This document shows positions 1 to 11,700 of a DNA stretch of 64,000 nucleotides, one piece after another. The notes beneath the pieces are model-generated. The model was not told where the DNA came from. It searched no databases and saw nothing but the letters and a program-made list of their open reading frames with translations. A program made the position numbers and the translations under genes. The DNA is from Calycina herbarum. Its lineage: Eukaryota > Ascomycota > Leotiomycetes > Helotiales > Pezizellaceae. Position 1 is the first letter of the stretch; each line of letters begins with the position of its first letter. Location of the stretch: the NCBI GenBank assembly GCA_001414485.1, contig LLEY01000160.1, forward strand, positions 186,001 to 250,000, written 5' to 3'.

Positions 1-2830
1 TTTGTGGATAGATTGGATGAGGGAGGATTCAAATTTGAGAAGGGAATCTATGAAAACTGATGTTGGTAAATGCCAAGTGCAGGCAAGTATGTAAGAGCCC
101 TGAGCTTTGCTCTGAGTACACCCCATCCCTCCATTGTCTCAGGCTTTTCGTAACAACTCAGAATATTATGCGAGAACGTTTAGAAGAATGGAGAGTTAGA
201 GTTTCTCATTCTTCTAAACTTTCTTAGACAATATAAGTAATTATCCCAGACTAGGACGTATGAAGGAGGTTTACTCGGAGCAAAGCTCATGTTTCTTACA
301 GGACTGGATCTGTTAATGTAAAATAATAACACTTGGGTAGAAAACTCTTGCCTACAATATCAGAATAGGTGGTAACCCTAATTTTTCCCATGCTCCTTCT
401 GTGATTCGAATCCTGGATGGAGACAAGGACGGTAGACGTGCGGTGCCATGAGAAAATGATTGAAAGCCAGTGTAATCCTCCATTTCAATACGACTGATTG
501 GGCCGGTTCTTGATCGACGGGAGTGCTTCCAAGTCGCCTTTGTTCCTGAAATAAACCAACAATATAGAGGGAAATATGAATGTTCTTCTTTATCGGTACA
601 CTTTCAGTAGTATGCGTCCACCGACTTCAAATCCCGTTAATGTTTTCGCTCCAGGATGACGATCGAGATTCGCTTTGTGAGAAATTTCCCAAGGAACGAA
701 ACGAGGTTTACTAGATTCCTGCCATCGTTAGATCAACAATAATCTTTGAAGTGGTACCCATTTATTCTGTCCGTTTTGCGTATGGACAGCAACACAAGAA
801 ACGTTCCGACAGCATCTCTTTTGGCAGTTCGTTAACAAGGAGTTATCGCAAGAAAATTGGAATTGGAACTTGAGCTAACTTGAAGACCCAAATCGACCGT
901 TGTTCCTCGGTAGAATTCCGAGGTGGAAGAATAAAGGAGGTGGCAGTCGATTACTCAACTATTACTCAAATCCTTCATACAACACTGTACGAGTACCGAA
1001 CAACATGACAATGATCATGGGTTTTGCGGCACAAATCTGTCGGCCGCCGCTAAGAAATCGTAATTTTGCTTTAATCGATCACTCCTCTCCTTGGCTTGAT
1101 ATGATAAGACATGAACTAAAAGAATGGCATCCATCCCCCTAGCTCCTCAACCCGAATCTGACATTATTGGAAGATGTCAGCAACTCATTTTATCCGGGTA
1201 TGCACCAGATTCCCACAATGCTACTAACGGCTTGGTTTGACCTTTTTTGTTGGTACGCTCGAGAGGCTGAGAGATGTGGAAGTCATACTCTTGCTTTTCA
1301 TAGGGCAATCGTGGTTTTCAGCCTCTGTTCTAAACTGTTTGGAGGATGCCGAGGAAGTGTCACCTTGTTGCAAGATTGTGTTTGGGGATGTAATCAGATC
1401 GCCGGTTACCGGTCTAGTGGTTGATATTTTGAATCTCATTTCCGCAACTTTCTGAGATTTCGCATTGGGGGTGTTATCACGGTTCTCGATTCGGAAATCC
1501 TAGAAATCCGTGGTTGCTTGAGAGTATACCGGCATTCGACATATAGAGTTGCGGTGACGAGATGGGGGGTCAAGTCCTCGATGTCAACGGTATTACAGTG
1601 TTCATCGCTGAAGCTCTACTTGATACGCTAAGTCGGAAGACGTTCTCTGGTTGCATCGTACGAAGTAACAAATCCAAATAACCCCCAAGACACGTTCCAT
1701 AAGGCAGGATCTTGCAGAGATGCTACATTCTCATAAGTCCTTCCCAGCTGATTGAGAACCTTAAATTTCAAATGCTCCTGCAGCCATGTGGGGAAATGGG
1801 TCAATCAGGTTGGTTGAAAGCCATGTGTTGTCTCTGAGGTGGCGTATCCAGATGCCTTCAAGGGGCATCGTCACACACGGTCGTTCCGGGGGGTCTCACT
1901 TAGGGCTGTTATCACTGGTGTCAGCATTGGTGAGATGATTAATCTTTTGTCGAATCCAGCTTGGGGCCAGGCATCCCGAACCCAATGTGAGGAAGAAATG
2001 TTATTACTGTGCCATTTTGAGGAGAGGAAACAGTCATACCCTGCATGTGGATTAGCGCTGTCATCTTTGTAAACCCGGGAAACACCAACAATTTTCCCAC
2101 CAGCAGCGCTTCTAAATTTATCGATTTTTACGAAAACTTCAGAGTAAAAAGGGACTCACGTGCGATAGAATTCCAGAGATCACGATCCATCATTTGGTCA
2201 ACAAACAATGTTTCCAACCTCTTCAATAGCAGGCCAACTATTGGATCAAACAAACGCTTAGTCGGCTCACTGTTGATCCGAACCCCTCTAAGCGCCTTTA
2301 GAGCGCGCATAGAAGTATTTTTGAACACCCGCTAGACCCTTGTAAGGCGACACAACAGCACAACTCCCGTCGACAAGGGGGCAGCGCATCGCAGATCTAT
2401 TTCAGATATCTCAGCCTCGCGGACGTTGGGTTTCATGGTAAATTAATTCAGGGGGCACTTGCACTCACGGGAATTTGTTTTCGTGACTTTCCCCTGCCGA
2501 GTCCTTGAGAGACGGTGTAGAGTGTGTTCATACTGGGTTTCAAATCTCTTTGTTTCTTCTGATCCTTCGTAATTTCTTCGTTTCGATTGGTTCCCCCGAG
2601 TATGAAGCTATACGCTATTCCATAGCAATGTCGGTCAAGCTTTTGCTGACCTCCACTAGCCCGTCAGCTTCCTCGCTTGTCGTGTGTGTCGGCCGCCGTG
2701 GCTTGGTGGCTCTGTTGTTGGCTTCTTGGGATGGAACGAATCTATTCCGGCTGCGCATCGTGGTTGACAAAGGAAAGGCACGCTGACCTATTACCGTACC
2801 TCAATCTCTTAGCTGATACCCGCGGGTGTA
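1..2830. other. Upstream flank without a confident gene
   Basis: Base composition is ordinary, not RIP-like. Open frames are short, overlap on both strands and lack recognisable domains. Some minus-strand stretches read like protein and are listed separately as a possible decayed gene. I see no RNA gene, terminal repeat or LTR here. Confidence 0.5.
1632..2335 (-). pseudogene. Possible decayed gene of unknown function
   Basis: Two minus-strand stretches have protein-like composition. One (about 2335-2168) reads through FKNTSMRALKALRGVRIN and LLLKRLETLFVDQMMDRDLW and ends at a GTGAGT that could be a splice donor. The other (about 1780-1632) contains LGRTYENVASLQDPALWNVS. The sequence between them has stops in every frame and no clean intron joins them. 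I do not recognise a family. It could be a multi-exon gene with missed introns, a pseudogene, or chance. Confidence 0.2.
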
Positions 2831-2848
2831 GTTGGACAGCGTCATATG

Positions 2849-2855
2849 TATAAAG
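2849..2855 (+). promoter_or_regulatory. TATA box of the cupredoxin gene
   Basis: TATAAAG lies 147-153 bp upstream of the ATG at 3002. A strongly pyrimidine-rich leader (about 2865-2960) follows it, a layout typical of well-expressed filamentous-fungal genes. Confidence 0.5.
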
Positions 2856-3001
2856 AGAAGTCCATCTTTCTTTGACAATATTTTCTCCTCATCCTCATCA
2901 GCATCTCCAGTTATTTCTCAAACACTTTCGCTACTTTCCTATCTCCCATTTTTCATTACTGTACTCTATCTCAGTCATCAATCTATAATTTATCAGTCAA
3001 A

Positions 3002-3879
3002 ATGCAATATACCATCGTCAGCGTTTTGGCTCTTGCCGCTGCTGCCTCAGCAACCACTATCAAGGTCGCGGTTGGACAAAATGGTCTGAGTTATACTCCA
3101 AGCGACATCAAGGCTGCTCCTGGTGATGAGGTTGAGTTCACATACTTCCCAAAGGTGCGTAGTCCTCTTTTACAATTCCACTTTACAATCACTAACCCAT
3201 TCTTTAGAATCATACCGTTTCCGAGTCTTCCTTCAAGGAGCCCTGCAAACCCCTTTCTGGTGGTTTTTTCTCCGGATTCGTCCCAACTCCCGCTCCAGGC
3301 CCATCCAACACCACTTTTACCATTACAATCAAGGACACAAAGCCAGTATGGATTTACTGCGGACAAACCGTTGGAAACCATTGCCAGAGCGGAATGGTAG
3401 CAGCAATCAACGCACCATCCACCGGTAACACCCTCGCAGCATTCGCACAACTCGCAAAGAACGCCACTACCGTCAATTTCTCAGGTGGCGCCGTTGGTGG
3501 AATTCTCAAGAGCGGAGGAGGACAAGTCGTTGGTGGCAGCAACACCACGACCCCTTCAACAACTGGAGGATCTACTTCTCTCTCTACCTCTTCATACACC
3601 ACTACATATGCTACCTCTTCCGTCGTTAGCACCATCATCACTTCTTCATACACCTCAAACGGCCAAGCCTATACCACCACCTACCCATCCCAATACACAA
3701 CTGCTTATACAACCACCGCACCAACTGCCAGCGTTGTCACCTCCGTCTCTGGAGGAGCCGCTGTCGGCACTGGATCTGCAGGTGGAGCAACGAACACCCC
3801 GCAATCTGGAGCTGCTGGTGTTGTGACAAGCTTATTCGCTGTCGGTGCTGGTCTTTTGACTGCAGTCTTCATGGTTTAA
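3002..3879 (+). CDS. GPI-anchored cupredoxin-like secreted protein
   Basis: A predicted 274-residue secreted protein in two exons, 3002-3154 and 3208-3879. The 53-bp intron has donor GTGCGT, branch site CTAAC and acceptor TTTAG. Residues 1-17 form a signal peptide. Residues about 18-120 form a single cupredoxin fold of the fungal extracellular serine-rich type; likely type-1 copper ligands are His53 (NHTV), Cys102 (IYCG), His109 (NHCQ) and Met114 (SGM). A long Ser/Thr-rich stalk follows (about 160-235), suited to O-glycosylation. A C-terminal hydrophobic tail ends at the stop, as in GPI-anchor signals. The protein is probably at the cell surface or wall; copper binding or redox activity is inferred from the family. 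The gene is the last intact one before the RIP-degraded island to its right. Confidence 0.85.
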
Positions 3880-4629
3880 ATCGTTTGTGTTTTTGGGTGG
3901 AGCGAAAAATATTTAATGGTACATGATGAAATTGCATGACAAAACTGCGGAATATTTGCATCTTTAGATTATTTTTGAGGGGTTTAGAAGTTAGCGGGTT
4001 TGTTTGTTGTATTGAATAATATATATTTGGTTTGTATATTGGGTTGGCTCGATTGTATATACTGGTTTTTCTTTCGTGTCCTTTTCTTGCTGTTCGTGTG
4101 TGCTTTCTTCGTCTGTTGTGTCATGTTTCTGCCCACAGTAACGACTTTGTTCCGTTTCCTCCATCCCCTTTCCTTTTCTCTTTTCTACTTTTTCTCCCAG
4201 TGGATCATCAGGGATCTTCATATCCGCCGGCTACCCTGGATCAGCTACCAGCCCTACTTAGCATTCTCAGGTACCCGAACATCTTGATACCCGCCGTCTT
4301 AGCGATCTCTTCCCCCCGTGGATATTATTATTCTAAGATAGCGAAGACTAAGAAGAGAAATTTGAAGTTACTTTCTTCAAGAATAGTTTATCGACATCGG
4401 TGCTAGTCTTAACACGGCTTTATAACTGTCTATTAAGCATAGTAGCATAAGCGTAAGAGATAATTACTTAGTATATACTCTTATTATATAAAGAGAAGAA
4501 GAAGAATATCTAGTATTATATTAATAATCTTTAGAATAGATATATAGTTAAATAAGGGATATAAAAGTAGAGTATAGTTAGTAGAGAAGTTACTTTTCTA
4601 TTATTATTAATTAGATATAATATTTGTCT
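3880..4629. other. 3' flank and edge of the AT-rich island
   Basis: The 3' flank of the cupredoxin gene is T-rich to about 4200, then ordinary to about 4390. From about 4400 the composition becomes strongly AT-rich with dense TAA/TAG in all frames. No gene is visible. Confidence 0.6.
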
Positions 4630-4800
4630 AAAACCTTATATTATATATTATAAATAAGACTCTTATTTTATTTCTTTATCTACTTTTTATTATTAGTAGA
4701 ATCTTTATTTATAGCTCTTTTTAAGTTCTTAGATAAGTAGTTAATCTAGGCTTATTCTACTATAGAAATATAAGCGATTTTTACTCTACTTTTTATTATA
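4630..4800. repeat. Dispersed RIP-degraded repeat, copy 1
   Basis: This roughly 170-bp stretch recurs almost unchanged at about 32,625-32,800. Both begin near AAACCTTATATTATATATT and run through a shared block ending CTCTACTTTTTATTATAT. Differences are mainly C/T and G/A. The element it derives from is not identifiable. Confidence 0.65.
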
Positions 4801-5383
4801 TATAGTAGTAATATCTTAATTCTTAGGCTTTTATTATAAAACGTCTAAGAATCTAATAAAGAGAATAAAAATAATATAAAAAGACTAAGAAGTAACTTTT
4901 TCTTATATTATAACTTCTTAAATAACTAATTAAATAAAGACTTATTTACTCTATATTCTTTAAGTATAAAGCTTTACTAGAAACTATCTAATTATCTAGT
5001 TTAGATAAGACGATTTAGACTAACGTAGTATTACAGCGCTGGTCTATAACCTGGAAGAATATACGTAATAGTACGTAACCTCGGTAATCACCTCAGGATA
5101 TATAGATCTATAACAAGAGCTATAACGAGAGCTATAGTAAGATCTCAGCTTCTTTATAACTATAATAAAAGCTATAGCGAGATCTTAGCTATACGTACTT
5201 CTAGCTCTTTATAGCTCGTACGAGATTTCAGCTCCTTATAGCTTATACTTACTTAGTAAACCTCTTCTCTCTAGGTATATAACCCGGGTTACCTTCGTAG
5301 ATAGAACTGTAGCTTTAAATTCTCGTATTTATATATATATACTCTTATACCTTTGCCTTTAGTTATAGTTTATAATACGTAGT

Positions 5384-5763
5384 TATTATAAATTACGTTA
5401 TATATAATAAGTAGTCTAGACGGCGCTCTAATAGAATAAGGTATAATATCTAGGAAATAGAAGATAACATCGAAGGGAATTAGTAATATAAAGGTATTTA
5501 GGTATTCTAGGATCTTACTATTAGATAACCGTTAGAAGTTACGTAATAGATTCTCTTAGATTCTTTAAAAGATCTACGAGAATCTAGGAATCTAGGCTTA
5601 TATAGGGATCCGAGTAGTACGAGAGGTTCTATATATACTAGTACGTCTACTATCTAGATAGAAGCTTCGTACTTAACTTTAGTTATTAATCTTATTATCT
5701 TATTTAATATCTTTAATATAAGTAATAAGTTTACTTCTAAGTAAATAAACCGTTATATCTATA
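5384..5763 (+). repeat. Degraded Gypsy LTR (L1)
   Basis: The sequence aligns by eye with the LTR starts at 61,119 (plus) and 24,368 (minus): a TATTACGAATCACG-like start, AAGTAGTCTAGAC, a CGCTCTAATAG block, and a shared 3' part with TTCGTACTTAACTTTAG and CTTATTTAATATCTT. It is heavily C-to-T/G-to-A mutated. It is followed directly by a second LTR in the same orientation, so it is a solo LTR or a copy truncated by the neighbouring insertion. The right edge is approximate. Confidence 0.6.
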
Positions 5764-7440
5764 TATCACGAATCACGTGCTAGTACGTAAATAAGTGAAG
5801 TCTAGGCGACGCTCTAATAGGACAAGCACTATTATAACCCTAATAGAAAGAAAGGATTGAATATAGAAGAATATATAATCCTAAGGATCTTATTATAGTT
5901 ATATCACATAACTTAGTTAAGACGGTTAGGTAATAGAGTCTAGTTTTAAGAAGCCTAGGAAATAGAGTCGGACTCTATCTTCGAGACTCCTACTAAGTAG
6001 GACTCTAATATAAACGAAGGTTCTATATAAGACTAGCACTTCTGCTATTAGATAGAAGCTTCGTACTTAACTTTAGTTATTAATCTTATTATCTTATTTA
6101 ATATCTTTGATATAAGTAACAAGTTCACTTCTAAGTAAACAACCCGGCGTATCTATACTTCTTACCTATATACCAACCTTCGAGACTTAGTTATCTTTGT
6201 TTAGTTCGTTTGAGTTCGTTATACTATACTTCTTACTTATATACTAACCTTCGAGACTTAGTTATCTTTATTTAGTTTATATAGAGTTTTATTATACTCT
6301 AAGCACCTGCTTAGAAGTACTACTAATATAATATTAAAAAACACGTCTGTCTTAGGCTTAACTTCTATACTACTAGCAGCTTCGACAATACTAGTAGCAC
6401 CGATTACTACTCTTAAGAAGGAAGTAAAGCTACTAGTACTAAAAACATTTAACAGTTCTCTAGAGAAACTTACTAAGTTTATTATAAAAGCTTTAATATA
6501 CTTAAACTTTTACTTAATATAGTTTATTTATAAAATAGATTAGGTTATATAGCTTACTACTCGTCTTAAAGAAGTAGCGTATAACTAGATAGAACCTTAT
6601 TTAGAGGATTTTTAGAAGAATAAAACGTTAAATAGAAAGGTATTAAATCTTATAAGTAAAAGTACTTAGAGGTTGTTTTTAACTATTACTAGGTTTAAGA
6701 AAGGAATTAATCAAGCGTTTATAGATATAGATTTAAAGAAAAAAGCAGTATAGGTCTTATATACTCTTTAATAAAAAGGCTTAACTGCTAAGTATACGTT
6801 AATATTCTAATAGTACTCTATACGCCTTAGCTAGAATAATAAGACCTTATATAAGCAGTTCTATAAAGGATTAAAGAATAGTATTAAAAATAAGCTAGCT
6901 TAGAACGACTTCCTAGACACGCTTAATAAATTAACTAATAACGCGATTAAGATTAATAATCGGAATTACGAACGAAGCCTAGAAAAGAGAGGTAGTTATA
7001 GATATTAATAAGGAAAAAGTAGGAAAAAGAACTATAGAGATTCTATAGAAATTAATACTACTTAGAAATTATAAGTCTTAAAGAAAGAGACTAAGAAGAA
7101 CTCTAGAAAGAGAGGACTTTCCTAGAAAGAGCGAAATCGTTAACGTAAGTAAAACTTATATTACTTATATAGTCTTCCTAGCTATAGAGTAAGCGAGTAT
7201 AGTAAGAAGAAAGACTTCAAAGGAAAAGAATAGATTAACGCTACTATTTAAAAAGAAGTAGTTCTACTTAATAAAATCAAACTTATAGACTTAGAACTTA
7301 AAACCTAGAGATATAGTATATAAATCGAGTATAGTAAGAAACTTAAGACTTAAATAGAAGAGGTATAGAATATAGACGATAATAGTAATCCGCTTCTCTA
7401 GATATATTATAACACACGTTTAACTAAAGAATAAACGCTA
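5764..7440 (+). mobile_element. Ty3/Gypsy fragment: 5' LTR and gag, RIP-degraded
   Basis: An LTR (about 5764-6140, start TATCACGAATCACG) is followed by a gag reading frame (about 6330-7430) with many TAA/TAG codons but a traceable Retrotrans_gag pattern: LTTRLKEVAYN then IEPYLEDF (the usual RAxxWFEPYL region), QFYKGLKNSIKNKLA, and NNRNYERSLEKRG. A CX2CX4HX4C zinc knuckle at 7159-7200 has all four metal ligands changed to Tyr (TAT). The copy ends at about 7440, where a second Gypsy fragment in the opposite orientation begins. It has no pol and is inactive. Confidence 0.7.
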
Positions 7441-10400
7441 TAAGTCGAATCTATATATTTATATTAACTAAAGGTTATTATTCTAGCCTTCTAGTCGATT
7501 TCTAGATTATATTCCTAAATCTATAGTATACTAAGTATTGCTTCCTTACTCTCTATTTTAATAATATTAAATTATATATCTAAATAGTATCTTTTAATAT
7601 TAACTCTTACTAGAATAGTTTATTAATTAATAATTCTATTTTAGTATATAATATCTATTTTATTAACTACTCCTAGGTAATATAGTCTTATTTCTTTAAT
7701 TAGAACGTTTAGCTTCTCTTAAGCTATTAGAGAAATAAAGTTGCTTATTACTCCTAAGTCTATTATAACTTATAACTTTTTCTCTTATATTTCTATAGTT
7801 ATTATTAACTGTCTTTCTCTTAAAGTAGTATTTAACTTTGCTTTAATATATTAGACTTTAAAAGATCGATTTTTATAATTATAATTTCGTCTCTTCTTAT
7901 TCTTATACTATAGAAAGAATCTTACTCTTTCCTAATTAGTATATACTACCTCGTATACTAATTAGTATTCTACGATTTCTATAGTCTTAGAAATTCCTCT
8001 TATAAATCGTTTTAGTAATTATCTATAGTTATATTAAATCTATTTATAACTGGTTTCTAAAATAGCTTCTATAGACTATAGTTCTTCTATATATAGATAA
8101 TCTAAAATAGCTTTAAATATACTTATTTCTAGCTTTATATAGTAAACTCTAAATATATAGTCTCTTAAATTCTTCTCTCTAACTGCTTAAATCTAAGACT
8201 AAGGAAAGAATACTACTCCTTTATTATTAGATAAGGCTACTTTATATATCTAATAATATTCTACTATTCTAGTAGGTTTTAGTAAAATTTCTTCGAATTA
8301 TTTCTATAATAACTAGTCTATAGTTAGGCCTAGTTTATATTATATCTATTATACTATTATTTCCTAAACTATTTCTATAAACTATAGTTCTTCTATTAAT
8401 AGATAGTAAAATTCTTCTAGTTCTATTTTAGCCTATCTAGTTATATTAAGCTCTCTTTACTTTTAGAATAATATACTAAATAACTACTATAAACTATACT
8501 TTCTAAATACTATTCTATTATTTTTAATTAATATAACTACGATATATTATTCGAATTCTTTTAATATAATATCTTTAGATAGTATTCTAAGAAAAGAGGT
8601 TTTAATTTACCTCTTAAATCCTATTAGAACCTACTATATCTATATACTAATTCTTTTTAAAATATTATATACTTTCTATACGTTCTCTACTTTAAAGTAG
8701 CTAGGTTTCTTAATTAGTTATTTATATTTAAGTTCTTTTCCTTTAATAGTTTCTTACCTAGTAATTAGACTAACTAGAGTTATTATTTTAGAGTTATTTC
8801 TTATAACTATATATATTATTAAGATAGTTAGGTTAACTTCTTATATAGTATAAAGACTCTAGAAGTCTAACTTCTAATTATTAATATATACCTACTAATT
8901 TCCTTGTTTAAATATTCTAAGAAAGGTCTAAGTTTCTTTAACTTTAAAGTCTTTATTTCTAATCTCTCTCTTTAAACTAGAAGATAAGTCTGATATTTCT
9001 AATAAACTAGTTAATAGTAGTAATTTATATTTTATTTAAAGATATTACTTAGATATCTCTATTAATTATATATTATAATTTTCTTTAAAAAGTAGACCTC
9101 TATTATTATTAGTATCTTATATACTACTAAATTCTTTATTATTTTTAATCTAAGTTCTATATTCTTACGCTTTAAGTTCCTTATCTATAAATTTAATATA
9201 ATCGGTTAAGGCTACTTATTATTAAATAGTAGTATTAATTTATTTCTTTTCCTTAGAGTCTTTCTTCTTACTATACTTATTTACTCTATAGCTAGAGAGG
9301 CTATAGTTATAATATAAGTTTTACTTACGTCGACGATTTCGCTCTTCTTAGGAAAGTCCTTCTTTCTTTAGAAAGGTTTTCTTTTATATAGCGTTCGCCT
9401 TCTTACTATACTTAGCATAGAAGTGTTTCTACTTTTCTAACTCTTTACTCTTTTCTCTATACCTAGGGTTACTCTTCTTAAATTCATATAGGTAGTTATC
9501 TAGCTAAATAACTTTCTTAATTATACCTATAATAGTTAAGAACTATATATTCTATTTAGCTATTTCCTTATAAATATATACCTTTAGTTCTTTATAAAAG
9601 AGTTCTATAAAAACGATAGTATTCTATTCTAACTTTGTTCTATAATATTAAAATTTATTAGTATAATCTATTACTAATCTAGTCTAGTATAATTCTAAAA
9701 GCTTATATATAGCTATTTAGATTATATCGAAGTCTTTAAAGACTTTTCTAATAGTTGTCTTAAATCCTTTCTAAGATTTAAATATAATCTCAGTTAATTC
9801 TATCTTTCTATCTTTATTCTTATTCTTAAAGAAGTCTTCTAAATATAGCTAAGCCTATTCTAATACTAATCGTCTAAGGTAGAAGATAGCGAAGATAGTT
9901 TATAAATTATAATTACCTTCGAATTTATTAGAATTAAAGTTAAAGTAGATATCTATTTAGAGAAGAAATAAGTCGAGTTTCTTTTACTTTCTATAATACG
10001 TGTCTAGTATCTTAACTTTAATAGACTTAAGTACTTTAACCTTATAGAGCTCGGGGACGTCTAATATACTAATATTATCGTCGTTTCTAGTTAACTATAT
10101 ACTAGTAGATATTCTTCTAGTAGTACTTCTAGATATTCCTACGACGTTGACTCGACTAGTATTCGAGCTAGCTACTATAGCGAGGGTTGCTAGGGCTATA
10201 GCGACTGAACTTCTAAGTAGGTGCTTAAAGTATAACGAAACTTAAATAAACTAAATAAAGATAACTAAGTCTTAAAGGTTAGTATATAGGTAGGAAGTAT
10301 AGATACGCTAGGTTATTTACTTAGAAGTGAACTCGTTACTTATATTAAGGATATTATAACAGACGTGCTTTAGTAGACAAAGGCAGAACAAACAACACTC

Positions 10401-10894
10401 TATTCTTAGAACAAAAGACGAGGAGAGCAGAAGAGCTCGAGAGAACCGGGAACTAAATACAAGTCATCCGCGCTAGTGCGTGCGCTAGTACTAGCGTGCA
10501 TCTAAGCGAACATGTGACATCTAACAGCCCTCGTAACTATAACCGTCACAGATATTAAATAAGATAATAAGATTAATAACTAAAGTTAAGTATAAAACTC
10601 TTATCTAATAATAGATATACTAGTCTTATATAAAACCTTTGTTTATATTAGAGTCCTACTTAGTAGAAGTCTAGAAAATAGAGTCTAACTCTATTTCTAA
10701 GGCTTCTTAAAACTAGACTCTATTACCTAACTACTCCTAACCGAGTCACGTGATATAACTGTAATAAGATCCCTAGAATTATATATCTTTTCTATATTTA
10801 ATCTCTTCTTTCTTTTAGAGTTATAATAGTATTTATTCTATTAGAACGCTGTCTAGACTTCACTTATTCACGTGCTAGCACGTGATTCGTAACA
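7440..10894 (-). mobile_element. Ty3/Gypsy fragment: LTR, gag and protease region, RIP-degraded
   Basis: Reading leftwards: a 5' LTR starts at 10,894 (TGTTACGAATCACGTG) and extends to about 10,330. It contains an unrelated 196-bp solo LTR. A gag-like region follows (about 10,330-9,240) with the basic zinc-knuckle tail visible around 9,290-9,330, then a protease/early-pol region (about 9,240-7,440). The last part is the same sequence as 14,650-16,500, so this is a truncated relative of the larger element to the right. Stops are dense in all frames. The LTR resembles the one at 5764 more than the one at 24,368. Confidence 0.65.
10355..10550. mobile_element. Solo LTR, 196 bp, with 5-bp target duplication
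   Basis: A GC-richer block starts TATAACAGACG and ends CCGTCACA. It is flanked by the direct repeat GATAT (10,350-10,354 and 10,551-10,555). The uninterrupted target (AAAGATATTAAATAAG) is seen in the sister LTR near 24,050. TG..CA-type ends (one end TA, probably RIP), 5-bp target duplication and size fit a solo LTR of a family not otherwise seen here. Inside is a CGCGCTAGTGCGTGCGCTAG-type cluster of short palindromes. It is much less mutated than its host LTR. Confidence 0.8.
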
Positions 10895-11079
10895 CTAGAC
10901 TACTTACTACGTAACCGTAGTTTATAACACTATCCTCTTCTTAGACTAGCGTGTTTATATACTTAAGTATAGCCTAAGAAAATATTATTAAAAGATTATT
11001 AGCTTCTCTAGTTTCTATTATATTATTAATACCTCTTCTAAAGAACAAGCTTAAATAATATAGAACTCTTAACACTCTT

Positions 11080-11700
11080 TATATTAAACGTATAAGATAT
11101 AAAATAATTCCCTATACTCGTTATATAAATATGAAAACTAGTTGTTAATACGTCGACGTTTCTAGTAGTTCTAAGTACTTCGAATATACTAGGAAAGACA
11201 AGTCTTATAATATTAAGATATAAAACCGAATACTCTTACTTTTCAAGTAGGAATCTATTAATACCTAGAAGCGGCGGTTATAACAGGAGAAGGAGACAGC
11301 TTATAAGGTTTAAGAAGAAGCTATATAGAAAATCCTCTACTTATGAAAATAATAACGCTTTCTTATTAAGTAGGAGTAAGAGATACTCTATCGTAGTCTT
11401 ACTAACCTATAAGAGCTTAATAAAGCTAAGAAGAAAGAAAGAGTAGAGAAGAAGAAAGAATAGAAGGAGTTAGAGATCGTCTAGCTAGTAGCCTCTTCTT
11501 TCTCTAGCGACTCTGCTTTTATTACTAAACTGTTCCTCGATTTAGCTTTTCTTAAGACCTTCTCTTCTAACTACGAGATATAGGTACCTCTAGGTTTTAG
11601 TAGTAGAACTTCTAAAGTTCCTTTAAGCAATAGTTAAGGTTGCTTTTTAGCTCCTAAGTATTTTCTAAGTATAGGTAATTTAACTATTTAATTAAATACT
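11080..11700 (+). pseudogene. RIP-degraded basic coiled-coil ORF with putative zinc motif
   Basis: In one plus frame, ignoring RIP-type stops, a protein-like pattern appears: a segment FEYTRKDKSYNI with Tyr where Cys would make a short zinc-binding motif, then EKETAYKV, a charged helix (ELNKAKKKERVEKKKE, KELEIV), then ASSFSSDSAFITKLFLDLAF. I know similar proteins only as unnamed, repeat-associated fungal ORFs. It lies between the LTR at 10,894 and the 3' end of the large Gypsy pol, on the opposite strand. Function unknown. Confidence 0.35.

Noticed and set aside
10340..10894. 3' LTR of the large Gypsy element
   Set aside because: Same orientation, but a gag region directly to its left makes it the 5' LTR of another copy, and it resembles the LTR at 5,764 more than the one at 24,368.
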